Positions 51,812 through 61,592 are shown, counted from the first letter of the stretch. The stretch: DNA of 64,000 nucleotides from Sciurus carolinensis (GCF_902686445.1 NC_062222.1:43957792-44021791); one strand, 5' to 3'. Notes: generated by a model from the sequence alone, not told the origin. Program-made: numbers and translations.

Positions 51812-51992
51812 TTTTTTTCCTCCATTACTAGGAACTGACCCTAAGGGTGCTCTACCACTGAACTATACTTCCAAATACTTTCTAAATTTTATTTTGAGAC
51901 AAGGTCTCACCAAAAGTTGCCCAGGCAGGCCTCAAACTTATATCCTCCTGCAATGGCCTCCTGAGTATCTGGGATCACTAAGCCGGGCTAAT
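51812..51992 (-). mobile_element. B1-dID dimeric SINE, antisense
   Basis: GGAACTGACCCTAAGGGTGC, linker and AGTTGCCCAGGCAGGCC. Inverted partner of the element at 51498. Confidence 0.8.
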
Positions 51993-52016
51993 AAAAGATC
52001 TTTTAAAAAAGGAAGG

Positions 52017-52113
52017 GGCTGGGGAGATAGCTCAGTTGGTAGGGTGATTTCCTTGTAAGCACAAGGCCTGGGGTTCAATCACCAGCACCACAAAAAAAAA
52101 AAAAAAAAAAAAA
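52017..52113 (+). mobile_element. Young ID SINE
   Basis: GGGGCTGGGGAGATAGCTCAG, CTTGTAAGCACAAGGCC and GGGGTTCAATCACCAGCACC with about 22 A. Confidence 0.85.
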
Positions 52114-52161
52114 TCTGGAAGACTATGCTAAGGAAGTTAGCTGTGGAGGGTTCAGAAAATA

Positions 52162-52215
52162 CTTTTTTTTTTTTTTTTAGTGGCACTGGCAGTGAAGATT
52201 AAACCCAAGAATTCA
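52162..52215 (-). mobile_element. Truncated ID remnant, antisense
   Basis: A 16-T run, then GGCACTGGCAGTGAAGATTAAACCC. Confidence 0.5.
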
Positions 52216-52259
52216 CATATGAAGAAATGCATATTTTTAAATAAAAAATCAATATATAA

Positions 52260-52360
52260 GGGTTGGTGAGGGGTTACTCAGAAGTAGAGCCCCCCACCCC
52301 AAAAAAAGAAGTAGAGGCCCTGGGTTTGAACCCCAACACCACACACAAATAAAAATAACA
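52260..52360 (+). mobile_element. Diverged ID SINE
   Basis: GGGTTGGTGAGGGGTTACTCAG, an inserted CCCCCCACCCCAAAAAAAG-type piece, then CCTGGGTTTGAACCCCAACACC. Confidence 0.7.
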
Positions 52361-52778
52361 ATACGCAGAACTGAAAGAAAATATATAAATAGTAATTTAA
52401 TGAATAAAAGTTCATACAGGATTCCACCATAAGGAATTTGTCAACTATCAGCCAAAGGGAACTGCCCACATTTTTATATTTCTGTCTCAAATGAAAATTA
52501 AAGGTTATAAAGCACCATTAAAATGGTGAGACTGGGGAAGAGGCTGATTCTCAAACAACAGTATGTGTCAGCAACCAAGGGATGTGGTGAGCTGATAATG
52601 GTAAAGATTTGCTTTCACAGCCTGAGGAAGATTTAAATTCCACATTCTTTTCATGCAAAGTTATGAGAGTCAACATTGGGCGTGGACCTGACTCAGTAGC
52701 CCTGGTAGATTTCGGGAGGAGACATGGAATGAGGAAAGTAACTCTCCAAAGTCCATTTCTGGATTGATATAATGAAAG
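52361..52778. other. Unassigned non-coding DNA
   Basis: No recognised element. Confidence 0.35.
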
Positions 52779-52782
52779 TTCT

Positions 52783-52986
52783 TTTTTCTTTTACTACTGG
52801 GGATTGAACCCAGGGTGCTTAAACACTGGGCTACATTCCCAGCCGTTCTTATATTTTACTTTGAGACAGGGTCTCACTAAATTGCTTAGGGCCTCCCTAA
52901 GTTGCCAAGACTGGTTTTGAACTTGTGATCCTGCTGCCTCAGCCTCCTGAGCTGCTGGGATTATAGCGTGCACCATCACTCCTGAC
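52783..52986 (-). mobile_element. B1-dID dimeric SINE, antisense
   Basis: CTGGGGATTGAACCCAGGGTGC, linker and GGGATTATAGCGTGCACC. GAT(A/G)TAATG(A/G)AA flanks the element. Confidence 0.9.
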
Positions 52987-52989
52987 TGA

Positions 52990-53585
52990 TGTAATGGAAT
53001 TTTGAATCACCTGACATTCCATTTTGGGAGACTTTACTTTTTTCCATGGTTATAAGAAGAAACAACATGGATCTGATAATGTTACCTTTCTACTTGGAAA
53101 CTGCTGTGGTAACCATTGTCAAAGAATAATGCTCAGCTCCTCCTTATCAAGGCAAACACTGGGTCTTAACGTTCTGGCCTCAACAGACTTAAACAGCCTT
53201 ATCTAGGGGCTTCATTCACCCACCTCCATACCCCACCCAAACACACACACAAAGTTCAGAGAGACCAGTCTGATGAGGATGTCATGCCAACAGACTGAAT
53301 TTCATCTCCACGGTGAAGCTTTCCCCAAGTGTATAAACCATTTATCACATCTCATTTTATTTCAAGTGCTTATTTTCTCCACTAAACAGCAACCTATTTG
53401 AATAAAATGTCTAAGTATTTAATATTTACTAACTGGAACGTTATTATATATCATAATGGTTTATATTGATAACACAGGAAAATGTCCTGAGAAGTGTTTT
53501 GAATCCAATGCCAATTTTAAAGATTGACAACCCTATTTCAAAAGAAGTACAAAAAATCCAAGTGAAATTGAAAATAAAAATAAGT
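52990..53585. other. Unassigned non-coding DNA
   Basis: No recognised element; the 109-residue open frame at 53466-53795 runs into a SINE and a TTA microsatellite and is spurious. Confidence 0.35.
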
Positions 53586-53589
53586 TATA

Positions 53590-53790
53590 GTGCTGGGCAT
53601 GGTGATGATAGCCAGCCTCCTCAATTTATCAAGGCCCCTAAGCAATTTACAAGACCCTGTCTCAAAATAAAAAATAAAATAGGCTGGGGATGTGTTTTAG
53701 AGGTTAACAGCCCCTGGGTTCAATCCCCAATACGAATAATAATTATTATTGTTGTTGTTATTATTATTATTATTATTATTACTTATATTT
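53590..53790 (+). mobile_element. Shortened B1-dID SINE with (TTA)n tail
   Basis: GTGCTGGGCATGGTGATGATAGCC (most of B1 deleted), linker AAAAAATAAAATAGGCTGG, CTGGGTTCAATCCCCAATACG and a TTA/TTG trinucleotide run at about 53737-53780. Confidence 0.85.
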
Positions 53791-53794
53791 ATTA

Positions 53795-54480
53795 GGTTAT
53801 AAAACAACACCTCACTGAATGCTTACACTAGTTGTCCAGACCTAACAGAACCAGCCGTGGTGTGTGACAGACTGACAGCTCTGTCATCACCCTAGGGCTA
53901 AAGTGGGCCCTGTATATCCTGGTCACACTGCCCAGTTCCAGCCCTGAGAGACAGTGTGAAGGGCATGCTTTGCTTGGTCAAGACAACCATGTGAGGAAAA
54001 GGAAGTTCTCTGACTGCCACCAAGTGAGTGGACACTGGAATTATGGGAAAGAAGAAAGCCTCTTGATTAGAGAGAAGCCTAGTGGGAAAATTTAGCTCAC
54101 TGAATAAGAGTACAGTTAATCTCTTTCTCCTGAGTGTTTGTGCCTGCACGAGAAAGCAAAGCTGGATCGTTGGATACAGAAGCACAGGATAAATGGTTGT
54201 TGCTAGGGAGTAAATGGTTGTCATATGTGATAATAACCCTTAAGAGAATAATGCTTTCTCTTCTTTGATAATAGCTGTTTGTCTCTGCTTTGATTCCCCA
54301 CCCCCTTTCCATCAGAACAGAGCCTTGACTACAAATACTGACAGCTAACCACATTTACAAAAAGAGGCTGGTGGGGAGAACTTGGAGAATGAAATAAGAA
54401 GAGCCAGCCTGCAACCAAGATTGCTATTTGTTAAGAAGGGTTCCCCTATCCACCAAAAAAATTACTCATTTAGTAATTCA
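53795..54480. other. Unassigned non-coding DNA
   Basis: No recognised element. The 108- and 85-residue minus-strand open frames (53898-54224 and 54097-54354) overlap and have no family resemblance. Confidence 0.35.
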
Positions 54481-54484
54481 GAAT

Positions 54485-54838
54485 ACGCATGCCTTCTATG
54501 CATCATTCACCATACTAGACACAATGGGTAAGAGGAATAAGACACTGACCATGCCTCCAAACCTGGCACAGATGTTAAAGCACTGAAGTGAGTTAAATTG
54601 TCATCAGTGGCAGCAATGAAATTCTGCACAGGTAGAGACAGCACAAAAGACTTATCAATGCAGCCTGGGAGACTCAGGAAAGGCTCCACAGAAGTGTGAC
54701 TCTTGAGCCTCAAGAGAAGTAGATGCTCCCAAGTTGACAGGGATGGGGAAGGCTTGGAATCTAAACAAAGGGAACAGGGTAAGGGAAACTTGCTTTGGAG
54801 AGACCAGCTAGATAGAAGAGAGTCTTAGAAACCTTGTT
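54485..54838 (+). mobile_element. Old mammalian repeat, family unassigned
   Basis: CTATGCATCATTCACCATACTAGACAC, then ATAAGACACTGACCATGCC, GAAAGGCTCCACAGAAG and CAAAGGGAACAGGG in the order of an ancient dispersed repeat also seen at 45 kb. Confidence 0.45.
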
Positions 54839-54854
54839 AAGAGTGGGAATTTTG

Positions 54855-54927
54855 GGCTGGGGAGATAGCTCAGTCGGTAGAGTGCTTGCCTTACAAGCAC
54901 AAGTCCCTGGGTTCGATCCCCAGCACC

Positions 54928-54958
<31 letters not shown>
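54855..54958 (+). mobile_element. Young ID SINE
   Basis: Near-consensus body with intact boxes and about 31 A. Perfect 16-bp TSD AAGAGTGGGAATTTTG at 54839-54854 and 54959-54974. The best candidate here for a recent insertion. Confidence 0.95.
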
Positions 54959-54963
<5 letters not shown>

Positions 54964-54975
54964 TGGGAATTTTGA

Positions 54976-55180
54976 ACTCGGCATGGTGGCACCCACACCT
55001 ATAATCCCAGAGGCTCAGGAGGTTAAGGCAGGAAGATTGTGAGTCAAAATCAGCCTCAGTAATTTAGCAAGGCCCTGAGCAACTCAGCAAGACCCTGTCT
55101 CTAAATAAAATATTTAAAAAGGGCAGGAGATGTGGCTCAGTATTTAAATGACCCTGGGTTCAATCTCCAGTACCAAAAAA
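54976..55180 (+). mobile_element. B1-dID dimeric SINE
   Basis: CTCGGCATGGTGGCACCCACACC, linker AAAATATTTAAAAAGGGCAGG and GGGTTCAATCTCCAGTACC. Confidence 0.9.
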
Positions 55181-55195
55181 AGAATAGGGATTTCG

Positions 55196-55320
55196 CCCAG
55201 TCTGCTGGCGTATGCTTATAATCCTAGCAACTCAGGAGGCTGGGGCAGGAGGATCTCAGGATGGAGGCCAACCTCAGCAATTTAGCAAGACCCTAACTCA
55301 AAAGAAAAAGAAAAAGAAAT
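55196..55320 (+). mobile_element. B1 SINE monomer
   Basis: CCCAGTCTGCTGGCGTATGC, GGAGGCTGGGGCAGGAGG and an (AAAAAG)n tail. No ID half before the next SINE. Confidence 0.8.
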
Positions 55321-55325
55321 GGGGT

Positions 55326-55532
55326 GCCAGGCACGATGGTGCACCCCTGCAATCCTAGCAGCTCAGGAGCCTGAGGCAGAAAGATCACAAATTCAAAACC
55401 AGCTTCAGCAACTTAGCAAGGCTCTAAGAAACGTAGAAAGACCCTGTCTCAACATAAAAAATTAAAAAGGGCTGGGGATGTGGCTCAGTGGTGGAGGGCC
55501 CCTGGGTTCAATTTCCATTACCCAAAACAGAA
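55326..55532 (+). mobile_element. B1-dID dimeric SINE
   Basis: GCCAGGCACGATGGTGCACCCC, linker AAAAATTAAAAAGGGCTGG and GGGTTCAATTTCCATTACC. Fourth SINE of a head-to-tail train from 54855. Confidence 0.9.
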
Positions 55533-55534
55533 TG

Positions 55535-56438
55535 GACGTTATCTTTAAGATATTGAAGAATCATTGATAGTCTCAGGCAACAAAACAACAGGATCAAACC
55601 TGTGCCTGAAGATCTATCTCTCTGTCAGCAGGAGACAAGAGGAGGAAAAGATCTCTCAGCCAGCAAGAGACAAGAGGGGGAAAATCCAAAAGGAGAGGCT
55701 ACGGAAAAAAGATAGTGCATGATGATTTTCACTGAGGAGGAAAAAAAAATAATAATATTGCAAGGCTTAAACTTTAATCTGTTACTTTGGTGTAAAAATG
55801 ATATATTTTATGGCTCTACCAAACTCCATTCATACTTCCCTGATAAATTCATGAGAAAGCATATTAATGTTTCCCAGCCTTGCATGTGCGCTCATGCTAA
55901 CAACGTACCTTAATCTAAAGTGGACCATTTTTCTAACTCAGGGCAAACTGTTAACTTTGGGGAAAGAAGTCAATAAGGAAGCCATTAATTATGAAAATTA
56001 ACCTGGCATTCACCTGGGCTTCTAAGAGCTAGAAAGAATCCCCTAGGATTAACAGTGATATAATCCATTCAGAGCATGCCTAATTCCCACATCCTTCTGA
56101 AGGAAGAAAATGTAGTAACACAGCTCATGTCAAAGGGACTGAAGACTGTCCTCGTAGAGAAGATACTATTCAGCAAATCTGTCAAAACTGTTCATTGTAA
56201 ATAAAATATTTTAGATGTGAACCTTAAAATGTATGTAAAAATAAGTATATTTGCTAATATTTATTTATTTGCAATCAGCAACCGGAGAAAATAAGCAGTA
56301 AAAAATGAAACAATTCCTGCCCTCATGAAATTTATGATTGGACCATAAAAGTTTAAGTACATTCTCTTATTTTCAGAATATAAAATATCATGTCATAGGA
56401 TTCTAAAAGGCAAATGTATTATTTTCCTTTTTATTTTT
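55535..56438. other. Unassigned, SINE-free non-coding DNA
   Basis: No exon recognised. Contains a two-copy direct repeat at 55611-55686. Confidence 0.4.
55611..55686. repeat. Two-copy direct repeat, about 36-39 bp
   Basis: GATCTATCTCTCTGTCAGCAGGAGACAAGAGGAGGAAAA-like unit, quoted here only by its ends, is followed from 55650 by GATCTCTCAGCCAGCAAGAG and GACAAGAGGGGGAAAA. Confidence 0.8.
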
Positions 56439-56439
56439 A

Positions 56440-56640
56440 AATCACACAATGGACACTTGTGGCTTTTTAAAAATTTGTACACAATTATTGTATGTATTTT
56501 GGGTTATGGCGTGATAATTTGATAGATGTATACAATGTGTAATGAGAAATTATGAAAAGATTTTCCAAAAATATGTAAATCTTTATCATTTCTATGTGTT
56601 GGCAACCTTCAAACTCATCTCTTCTAGTTTTTTCTTGTTT
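56440..56640 (-). mobile_element. Possible old L1 3' UTR fragment, antisense
   Basis: ACACAATTATTGTATGTATTTTGGG, GATAATTTGATAGATGTATAC and CAACCTTCAAACTCATCTC recall an inverted old L1 end. Weak. Confidence 0.4.
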
Positions 56641-56644
56641 TCTT

Positions 56645-56706
56645 TTTTTTTTTTTAAACACAAGCTAGGCAAGCTTTCTACCATTAAAGTATATCCCTAG
56701 CACTTC
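56645..56706 (-). mobile_element. Truncated ID SINE, antisense
   Basis: Poly-T then AAGCTAGGCAAGCTTTCTACC and ATATCCCTAGCAC; the B-box region is deleted. Confidence 0.65.
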
Positions 56707-56777
56707 TTTTCTTTTGTAAACAATTTAGAGCAGTATTACTTCGGTGACATTCTAAATGACACTGGTTACTTATATTT

Positions 56778-56870
56778 TTTTTTTTTTTTTTTTGTGGTGC
56801 TGGGGATTGAACCCAGGACCTTGTGCTTGCAAGGCAAGCACTCTGCTGACTGAGCTATCTCCCCAGTCCC
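56778..56870 (-). mobile_element. ID SINE, antisense
   Basis: About 18 T, GTGGTGCTGGGGATTGAACCC and CTATCTCCCCAGTCCC. Near consensus. TTATATTT / TTCTATTT flanks may be the TSD. Confidence 0.9.
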
Positions 56871-56872
56871 TT

Positions 56873-57210
56873 CTATTTCATTATTAAGGCAACATAACCT
56901 TTGGGAAATGCAGAAAGCATAAAGAGGAAAATAAAATATTCATCCAAACTCTTATTAATGACAAAACTTGTAACTTCTAGTTTCCTTCCTTCCTCACCCA
57001 CCAAGGCATGAGGAAATCTGTCCACCCAATCTCCTAAACTTACTGTGTAACTCCCACTTTTTTTCTGCTTCCTTTGGTAGGACACTAATCCAAGTCACCA
57101 CTATCTCTACAGAATACTGTGCTATCTTACCTAGTCTCACTTACCTTGTTCTCATTCCATCTAATCTCCACACAGTAGCCAAAGTGAATTTTTGAATTAT
57201 TTGTTTATTT
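56873..57210. other. Unassigned non-coding DNA
   Basis: No recognised element; partial L2 resemblance near 57075-57190 is too weak to call. Confidence 0.3.
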
Positions 57211-57212
57211 AT

Positions 57213-57413
57213 TGTTGGGTATTAGAGATCGAACTCAGGAGCACTCTACCACTGAACTACATCCCCAGTTCTTTTTCATTTTTATTTTGAAACAGGATCT
57301 CCCTAAATTGCTGAGGGTCTCAGCAAGTTGCTGAGACCGGCCTTGAACTTGTGATCCTCCTGCCTCAGTCTCCTGAGTTGCCGAGATCACAGTTATGTGT
57401 CACCAAACCCAGC
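57213..57413 (-). mobile_element. B1-dID dimeric SINE, antisense
   Basis: TTGGGTATTAGAGATCGAACTC, linker TTTTTCATTTTTATTTTGAAAC and GTTATGTGTCACCAAACCC. Confidence 0.85.
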
Positions 57414-57533
57414 TTCGCTTATCACTTCTTTACAGCAAAAACACTCCATTAACGAAAATTTCTACTTTGAATAAGAATTGAGATAATGGGTATATTCAAC
57501 AACAATAAGATGTTACTAAGAAATATTTTTCTG

Positions 57534-57625
57534 GGCTGGGGATATATCTCAGTTGGTAGAGTGCTTGCCTCGCAAGCACAAGGCCCTGGGTTCAAATCCC
57601 CAGCACCACAAAAAAAAAAAAAAAA
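57534..57625 (+). mobile_element. Young ID SINE
   Basis: Near-consensus body with intact A box (CTCAGTTGGTAGAG) and about 19 A. Perfect 16-bp TSD AAGAAATATTTTTCTG at 57518-57533 and 57626-57641. Confidence 0.95.
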
Positions 57626-57641
57626 AAGAAATATTTTTCTG

Positions 57642-58246
57642 AGAACTTCTTCACATATTTGAATGAAATCACTGGTTCTTTTACTATTTTCTTCCCCTAA
57701 CAAAATATCCACTTACTTAGTTAAAAGATACTTAAAGTTAGCTCTTCACTATCAAAGCTGGGAGCACAACACAGATTTATCAGACAGAGTGACTGGAGTG
57801 GAAGAGGGAGGAAATTGCTCCCCAGCCCACCAAGGGTCCTCAGGAATTTGGGAATTCGGCCCAATAGGGGTAAGCAAAGATAGGTTTGAGAAGTATCCCT
57901 GCAGGGCTCATTTGCCTCTCCCTCTCTGGAATCTCTTGCATATTTTGCTGATAACCTCAGGAGTGAAGGTCAATCCCTAGCTTCTCGGTATCAAGTGCAT
58001 GCCGCCTCCTTTGCTACCTACAGCTCTGGCCAGTGGCCCTGTTGGAAAGCAGGAAAGAAGCAGCAGAGGCCCAGCACCTCACTCTCACCCACACGCGCTT
58101 CTACACTCAATACCAGGCTCTTTCACCTCAGGGCTTCCTCCGCTACAATTTACCATTTTGAGTACTTCATATCATTTCATAGCCAGACAAAACAGATTTT
58201 TCCTTGGCTACTTTCACTCCACTTTTCTCCCTTCATTAATCTCCTA
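57642..58246. other. Unassigned DNA, possibly single-copy
   Basis: No repeat recognised. The overlapping frames at 57663-57980 and 57995-58274 have no family resemblance. An L2 origin for the later part cannot be excluded. Confidence 0.35.
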
Positions 58247-58257
58247 TAGAATGCACT

Positions 58258-58596
58258 TTTGGGGCAGGTGCTAGGGATTGAACCCAGGGACACTCTACCA
58301 CTGAACTACATCCCCAGTTCTTTTCCCTTTTTATTTCGAGACAGGGTCTTACTGGGCTGCTTAGGTCCTCTCTAAATTATTGAGGCTGACCTCGAAATTC
58401 CAATTCTCCTGCCTCAGGCTCCCTGGAGTCACTGGGATTACAGGCATGCATTGTGTCTAGTTCCCTAAGTCCTTTTTTTATTTTTTATTTTGAAACAAAT
58501 CCTCACTAAATTGCCAGCCTGGCCTAGAACTTGCAATCCTCATGCTTCAGTCTCCCTAGGTCCCTGGGATCACAGGTGTGTGTCACTGTGCCTGGC
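58258..58596 (-). mobile_element. Composite SINE: B1 plus B1-dID within one TSD
   Basis: On the minus strand a B1 monomer (58596 to about 58475) with an A-rich tail is followed by a complete B1-dID (about 58462 to 58258). The whole unit is framed by TAGAATG(C/T)ACT at 58247-58257 and 58597-58607, with no repeat seen at the internal junction. Confidence 0.8.
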
Positions 58597-58607
58597 TAGA
58601 ATGTACT

Positions 58608-58830
58608 GTTTTTATCCCACAATCCCTTTCTTGAATACCCTGCTAAGTACTGCCCCATATAGCCCTCACCCTTCTCATAACACCCATCAAGTCACACATT
58701 ACTGAAATCACTAAAGTGCCCTGTGTATACTCCATTTGGGCAAGGATCTTGTATCTTTTCGTGTCTTCCTAGTGCCTACTACAGGCCATGGCACAAGACA
58801 GATGCTTGGTAACTAACTGTGGAATTAGTA
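58608..58830 (+). mobile_element. Possible L2 3' end
   Basis: GGGCAAGGATCTTGTATCTTTTC and CCTAGTGCCTACTACAGGCC, then GATGCTTGGTAACTAACTG, fit the worn L2 tail order. Confidence 0.55.
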
Positions 58831-58879
58831 AGTGAATATTCTCTTACATAGCAACAGTAGCTAAATATTTATATGAAAT

Positions 58880-59870
58880 GAATGGTGTAGCAGTCAGTTT
58901 TATTTGTGGACACCAAGGAAGCACACCTTATGCTATTTACACCCTTTCTTGAATGTGACATATTTAACCAATAGAATGCAGCAGAAGCTCCAGGGTTAAG
59001 CCTCAAGAAAGCTCTGCAGATTCCTCTTTTTTCACATTTGGAAGCTAATCCTCATGTACATTATCCAACTACTCTGAGACCACAAGGTTAAAAAGAAGCC
59101 CAAGTTATCTAGGGAGGCCACATGGAAGGTAACTGAGAATCCACATACTAGCAAAAACTAGGGAAATCAGTTGAGCAAGGACTGAATCCCTTCCTCAAAC
59201 TCTCAGGTAGCAACTAGCATGAACTTGTCAGTCATGTGAATGGGTCATTTTGGAAATAAATACCCAACCTCCAGTCAAACTGCCCCAGCAAATGCCATGT
59301 GGAACAGAGACCAAGTTTTGTATGCATAGCAGAATCATGGACCAATACATGATTGATATTTTTTTTTTATTAAAATCTTTTTTAGTTTTACAGACTGCAT
59401 TTTGATTCATTGTACACAAATGGTGTACATTTCATTTCTATGGTTGTACACAATGTAGATTCACACCATTCATGTAATACATATACATAGGGTAATACGT
59501 CTGTTTCAATCTACTATCTTTCTGTCCCCCACCCTCCCACTCCATTTTCCTCTACACAATCCAAAGTTCCTTCATTCTTCTCTCCACCCACTCCGCCCCT
59601 CTTTATATATAGTCATCCACTTATCAGAGAAAACATTTGGCCTTTGGTTTTTTGGGCTTGGCCTATTTCACTTAGCATGATATTTTCCAACTTCATCCAT
59701 TTACCAGCAAATGCCATAATTTTATTCTTCTTTATGGCTGAGTAATATTCCATCATGTATATATACAACAGTTTCTTTATCCATTCATCAATTGAAGGGC
59801 ACATGATTGATATTTTAAGCCACTAAATATTAGAATGGTTTGTTATGCAACAATTGATAACTGTGACAGA
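58880..59870 (+). mobile_element. MaLR/MLT-type LTR, interrupted by L1
   Basis: ATATTTAACCAATAGAATGCAGCAG, GTTAAGCCTCAAGAAAGCTC and the end block TTTTAAGCCACTAAATATTAG, TGGTTTGTTATGCAAC, GATAACTGTGACAG match a MaLR-type LTR order. The L1 at 59363-59800 separates the last about 60 bases. Confidence 0.6.
59363..59800 (-). mobile_element. 5'-truncated squirrel L1, antisense
   Basis: Inverted L1 3' end: poly-T/A start, CAAATGGTGTACATTTCATTTC, CACACCATTCATGTAATAC, then CTTTATGGCTGAGTAATATTCC and CTTTATCCATTCATCAATTG. Perfect 16-bp TSD ACATGATTGATATTTT at 59347-59362 and 59801-59816. Only the terminal region is present. Confidence 0.9.
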
Positions 59871-60025
59871 TAACTAGTAAATAGATATTTAAATTTTATA
59901 AATCTGCTGTCTTCACTGCCTCACCACTTTGAATATACAGTTGTCCTTTGGTATCCCTGGGAAATTAGTTCCAGTATCTCCCCCCATCACACCAAAACTG
60001 AGGATGCTTATTTAAGTGATAGTAT

Positions 60026-60238
60026 CACCAGGTATAGTGGCTCATGTCTGTAATACCAGTGACTTGGGAGATTGAAGCAGGAGGATCACAAGTTTGAAGT
60101 TAGCCTCAACAATATATATTGCAAGGCCCTCAGCAACTTAGTGAGATTCTGTCTCAAAATAAAAAACTAAAAGGAGCTGAGGATGTGGCTCAGTGGTAAG
60201 TGCCCCTGGGTTCAATCCCCAGTACAAGGGTGAAAAAA
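60026..60238 (+). mobile_element. B1-dID dimeric SINE inside MER2
   Basis: ACCAGGTATAGTGGCTCATG, linker AAAAAACTAAAAGGAGCTG and GGGTTCAATCCCCAGTAC. AA(G)TG(G)(A/C)ATA-like flanks. Confidence 0.85.
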
Positions 60239-60377
60239 AAATGGCATAATATTTTGCATAGAACATACACATATTCTCCCATATTCTTCAAATCCTCTAT
60301 AAATTAATTAATTATACTATATAGTAGAATGAGGAATATTATTTAGGAACAAAAAAGCAGTTTGTATGTATTTAATA

Positions 60378-60592
60378 CACTTTTTTTTTTGGTACTGGAG
60401 ATTAAACTCAGGGGTGCTCAATCACTGAGCCACATTCTTGGCCCAATTTTTTTTTTTTTTTTTTGAAACAGGATCTTGCTAATTTGCTTAGGGTCTTGCT
60501 AAATTGCCAAGGCTGACCTCAAACTTGCAATCCTCCTCCCTCAGCCTCTCCTATTGCTGGAATTGCAGGCATGTGCCACCACACGCGTCTCG
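60378..60592 (-). mobile_element. B1-dID dimeric SINE, antisense, inside MER2
   Basis: GGTACTGGAGATTAAACTCAGG, T linker and GCATGTGCCACCACACG. Confidence 0.85.
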
Positions 60593-60599
60593 TTTGTGG

Positions 60600-60815
60600 G
60601 GCAGTGGGAGGGGGGACGGTATCAGGGATTGAATTCAGGGGCACTCAACCACTGAGCCATATCCTTAGTCCTATTTTATATTTTATTTAGAGACAGGGTC
60701 TCACTGATTGTTTAGCACCTCACTTTTGCTGAGGCTGGCTCTGAACTTGCGATCCTCCTGCCTCAGCCTCCTGAGTTGCTGGGATTACAGTCATACGCCA
60801 CCATACCAAGCTCAT
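60600..60815 (-). mobile_element. B1-dID dimeric SINE, antisense, inside MER2
   Basis: GGGACGGTATCAGGGATTG, GCACTCAACCACTGAGCC, linker and CATACGCCACCATACC. G-rich tail (GGGGCAGTGGGAGGGGGG) instead of plain T. Confidence 0.85.
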
Positions 60816-60825
60816 TTTAAAGATA

Positions 60826-60847
60826 TTTTTCTTTTTCTTTTTTCTCC

Positions 60848-60888
<41 letters not shown>

Positions 60889-60975
60889 GGGTGTATGTGC
60901 ACACTACTAGGAATGGAAGCCAGTCCATACTAGACAAGCACTACACCAGTGAAGTGTACCCTCAACCAATTTAAT
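60826..60975 (-). mobile_element. Diverged ID SINE, antisense, with (CT)n tail, inside MER2
   Basis: A pyrimidine-rich (CT)n run at about 60847-60883 replaces the tail, then GGAATGGAAGCCAGTCC and CTACACCAGTGAAGTGTACCC. Confidence 0.7.
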
Positions 60976-61007
60976 CATAAATAAATTAAATAAATAAGTA
61001 ACTTCTC

Positions 61008-61088
61008 CTTTTTGGTGCTGGGAATTGAACCTAGGGCCTTAAAGGTGCAGACACATGCCCTATCACTGAGCTATACCTTCAGTCCTAA
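61008..61088 (-). mobile_element. ID SINE, antisense, inside MER2
   Basis: GGTGCTGGGAATTGAACCTAGGG and TATCACTGAGCTATACCTTCAG. Confidence 0.8.
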
Positions 61089-61091
61089 AGT

Positions 61092-61293
61092 TTTGTTGTG
61101 TTTTGTTTTGTTTTGAGGTAATGGGGATAGAACCCATGGATACTTTCCCACTAAGCTACAACTCTATCCCTTTTTATTTTTTTATTCTCAGACAGTGTCT
61201 TGACAAATTGCCCACGCTGACCTGGAATCTGTGATCTTCCTCTTCCTTCAGAGTAGCTGGCAGTACAGACATGCACCATCACGCCAGGCTCCA
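61092..61293 (-). mobile_element. B1-dID dimeric SINE, antisense, inside MER2
   Basis: TTTTGTTTTG tail, GGGATAGAACCCATGG, linker and ATGCACCATCACGCCAGGC. Confidence 0.85.
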
Positions 61294-61497
61294 AAAATAT
61301 TTTTGATCCTTGGCTGATTGAGTTCAGAACCCATGGACACAGAGGGCCAATTGTATTCTGGAAAATTTGCCACAAGAAGAAGCAGCAAATTTACAGCGAA
61401 AACTCCTATGTTTTATGAACATCCACTAATGTGTTATTAAAACAAGCATCAAGAAGTGTTAGTACTCTTTTCTTAGTCATGAAGATCACTTGTGTTG

Positions 61498-61592
61498 GCT
61501 GGGAATGTAGCCCAGTGGTAGGGCATGTACTTATCATTAGTAAAGCCCTTGGTTCAATTCCAGCACCTCCAAAAAAACAATAAAATAAAAAC
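61498..61592 (+). mobile_element. ID SINE
   Basis: GGCTGGGAATGTAGCCCAGTGG and CCCTTGGTTCAATTCCAGCACC. Confidence 0.8.

Larger units (their letters stand above)
59938..61353 (+). mobile_element. MER2-type (Tigger-like) DNA transposon, expanded by SINEs
   Basis: Three co-linear pieces: 59938-60025 (CAGTTGTCCTTTGGTATCC to a TTATTTAAGTG block), 60229-60377 (GGCATAATATTTTGCATAG, ATTCTTCAAATCCTCTATAAATT) and 61296-61353 (ATATTTTTGATCCTTGGC to GGACACAGAGGGCCAATTG). The ends are inverted (CAGTTGTCC...GGCCAATTG) and flanked by TA dinucleotides (59936-59937, 61354-61355), as in Tc1/mariner insertions. It is a non-autonomous element with no transposase. Confidence 0.8.
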
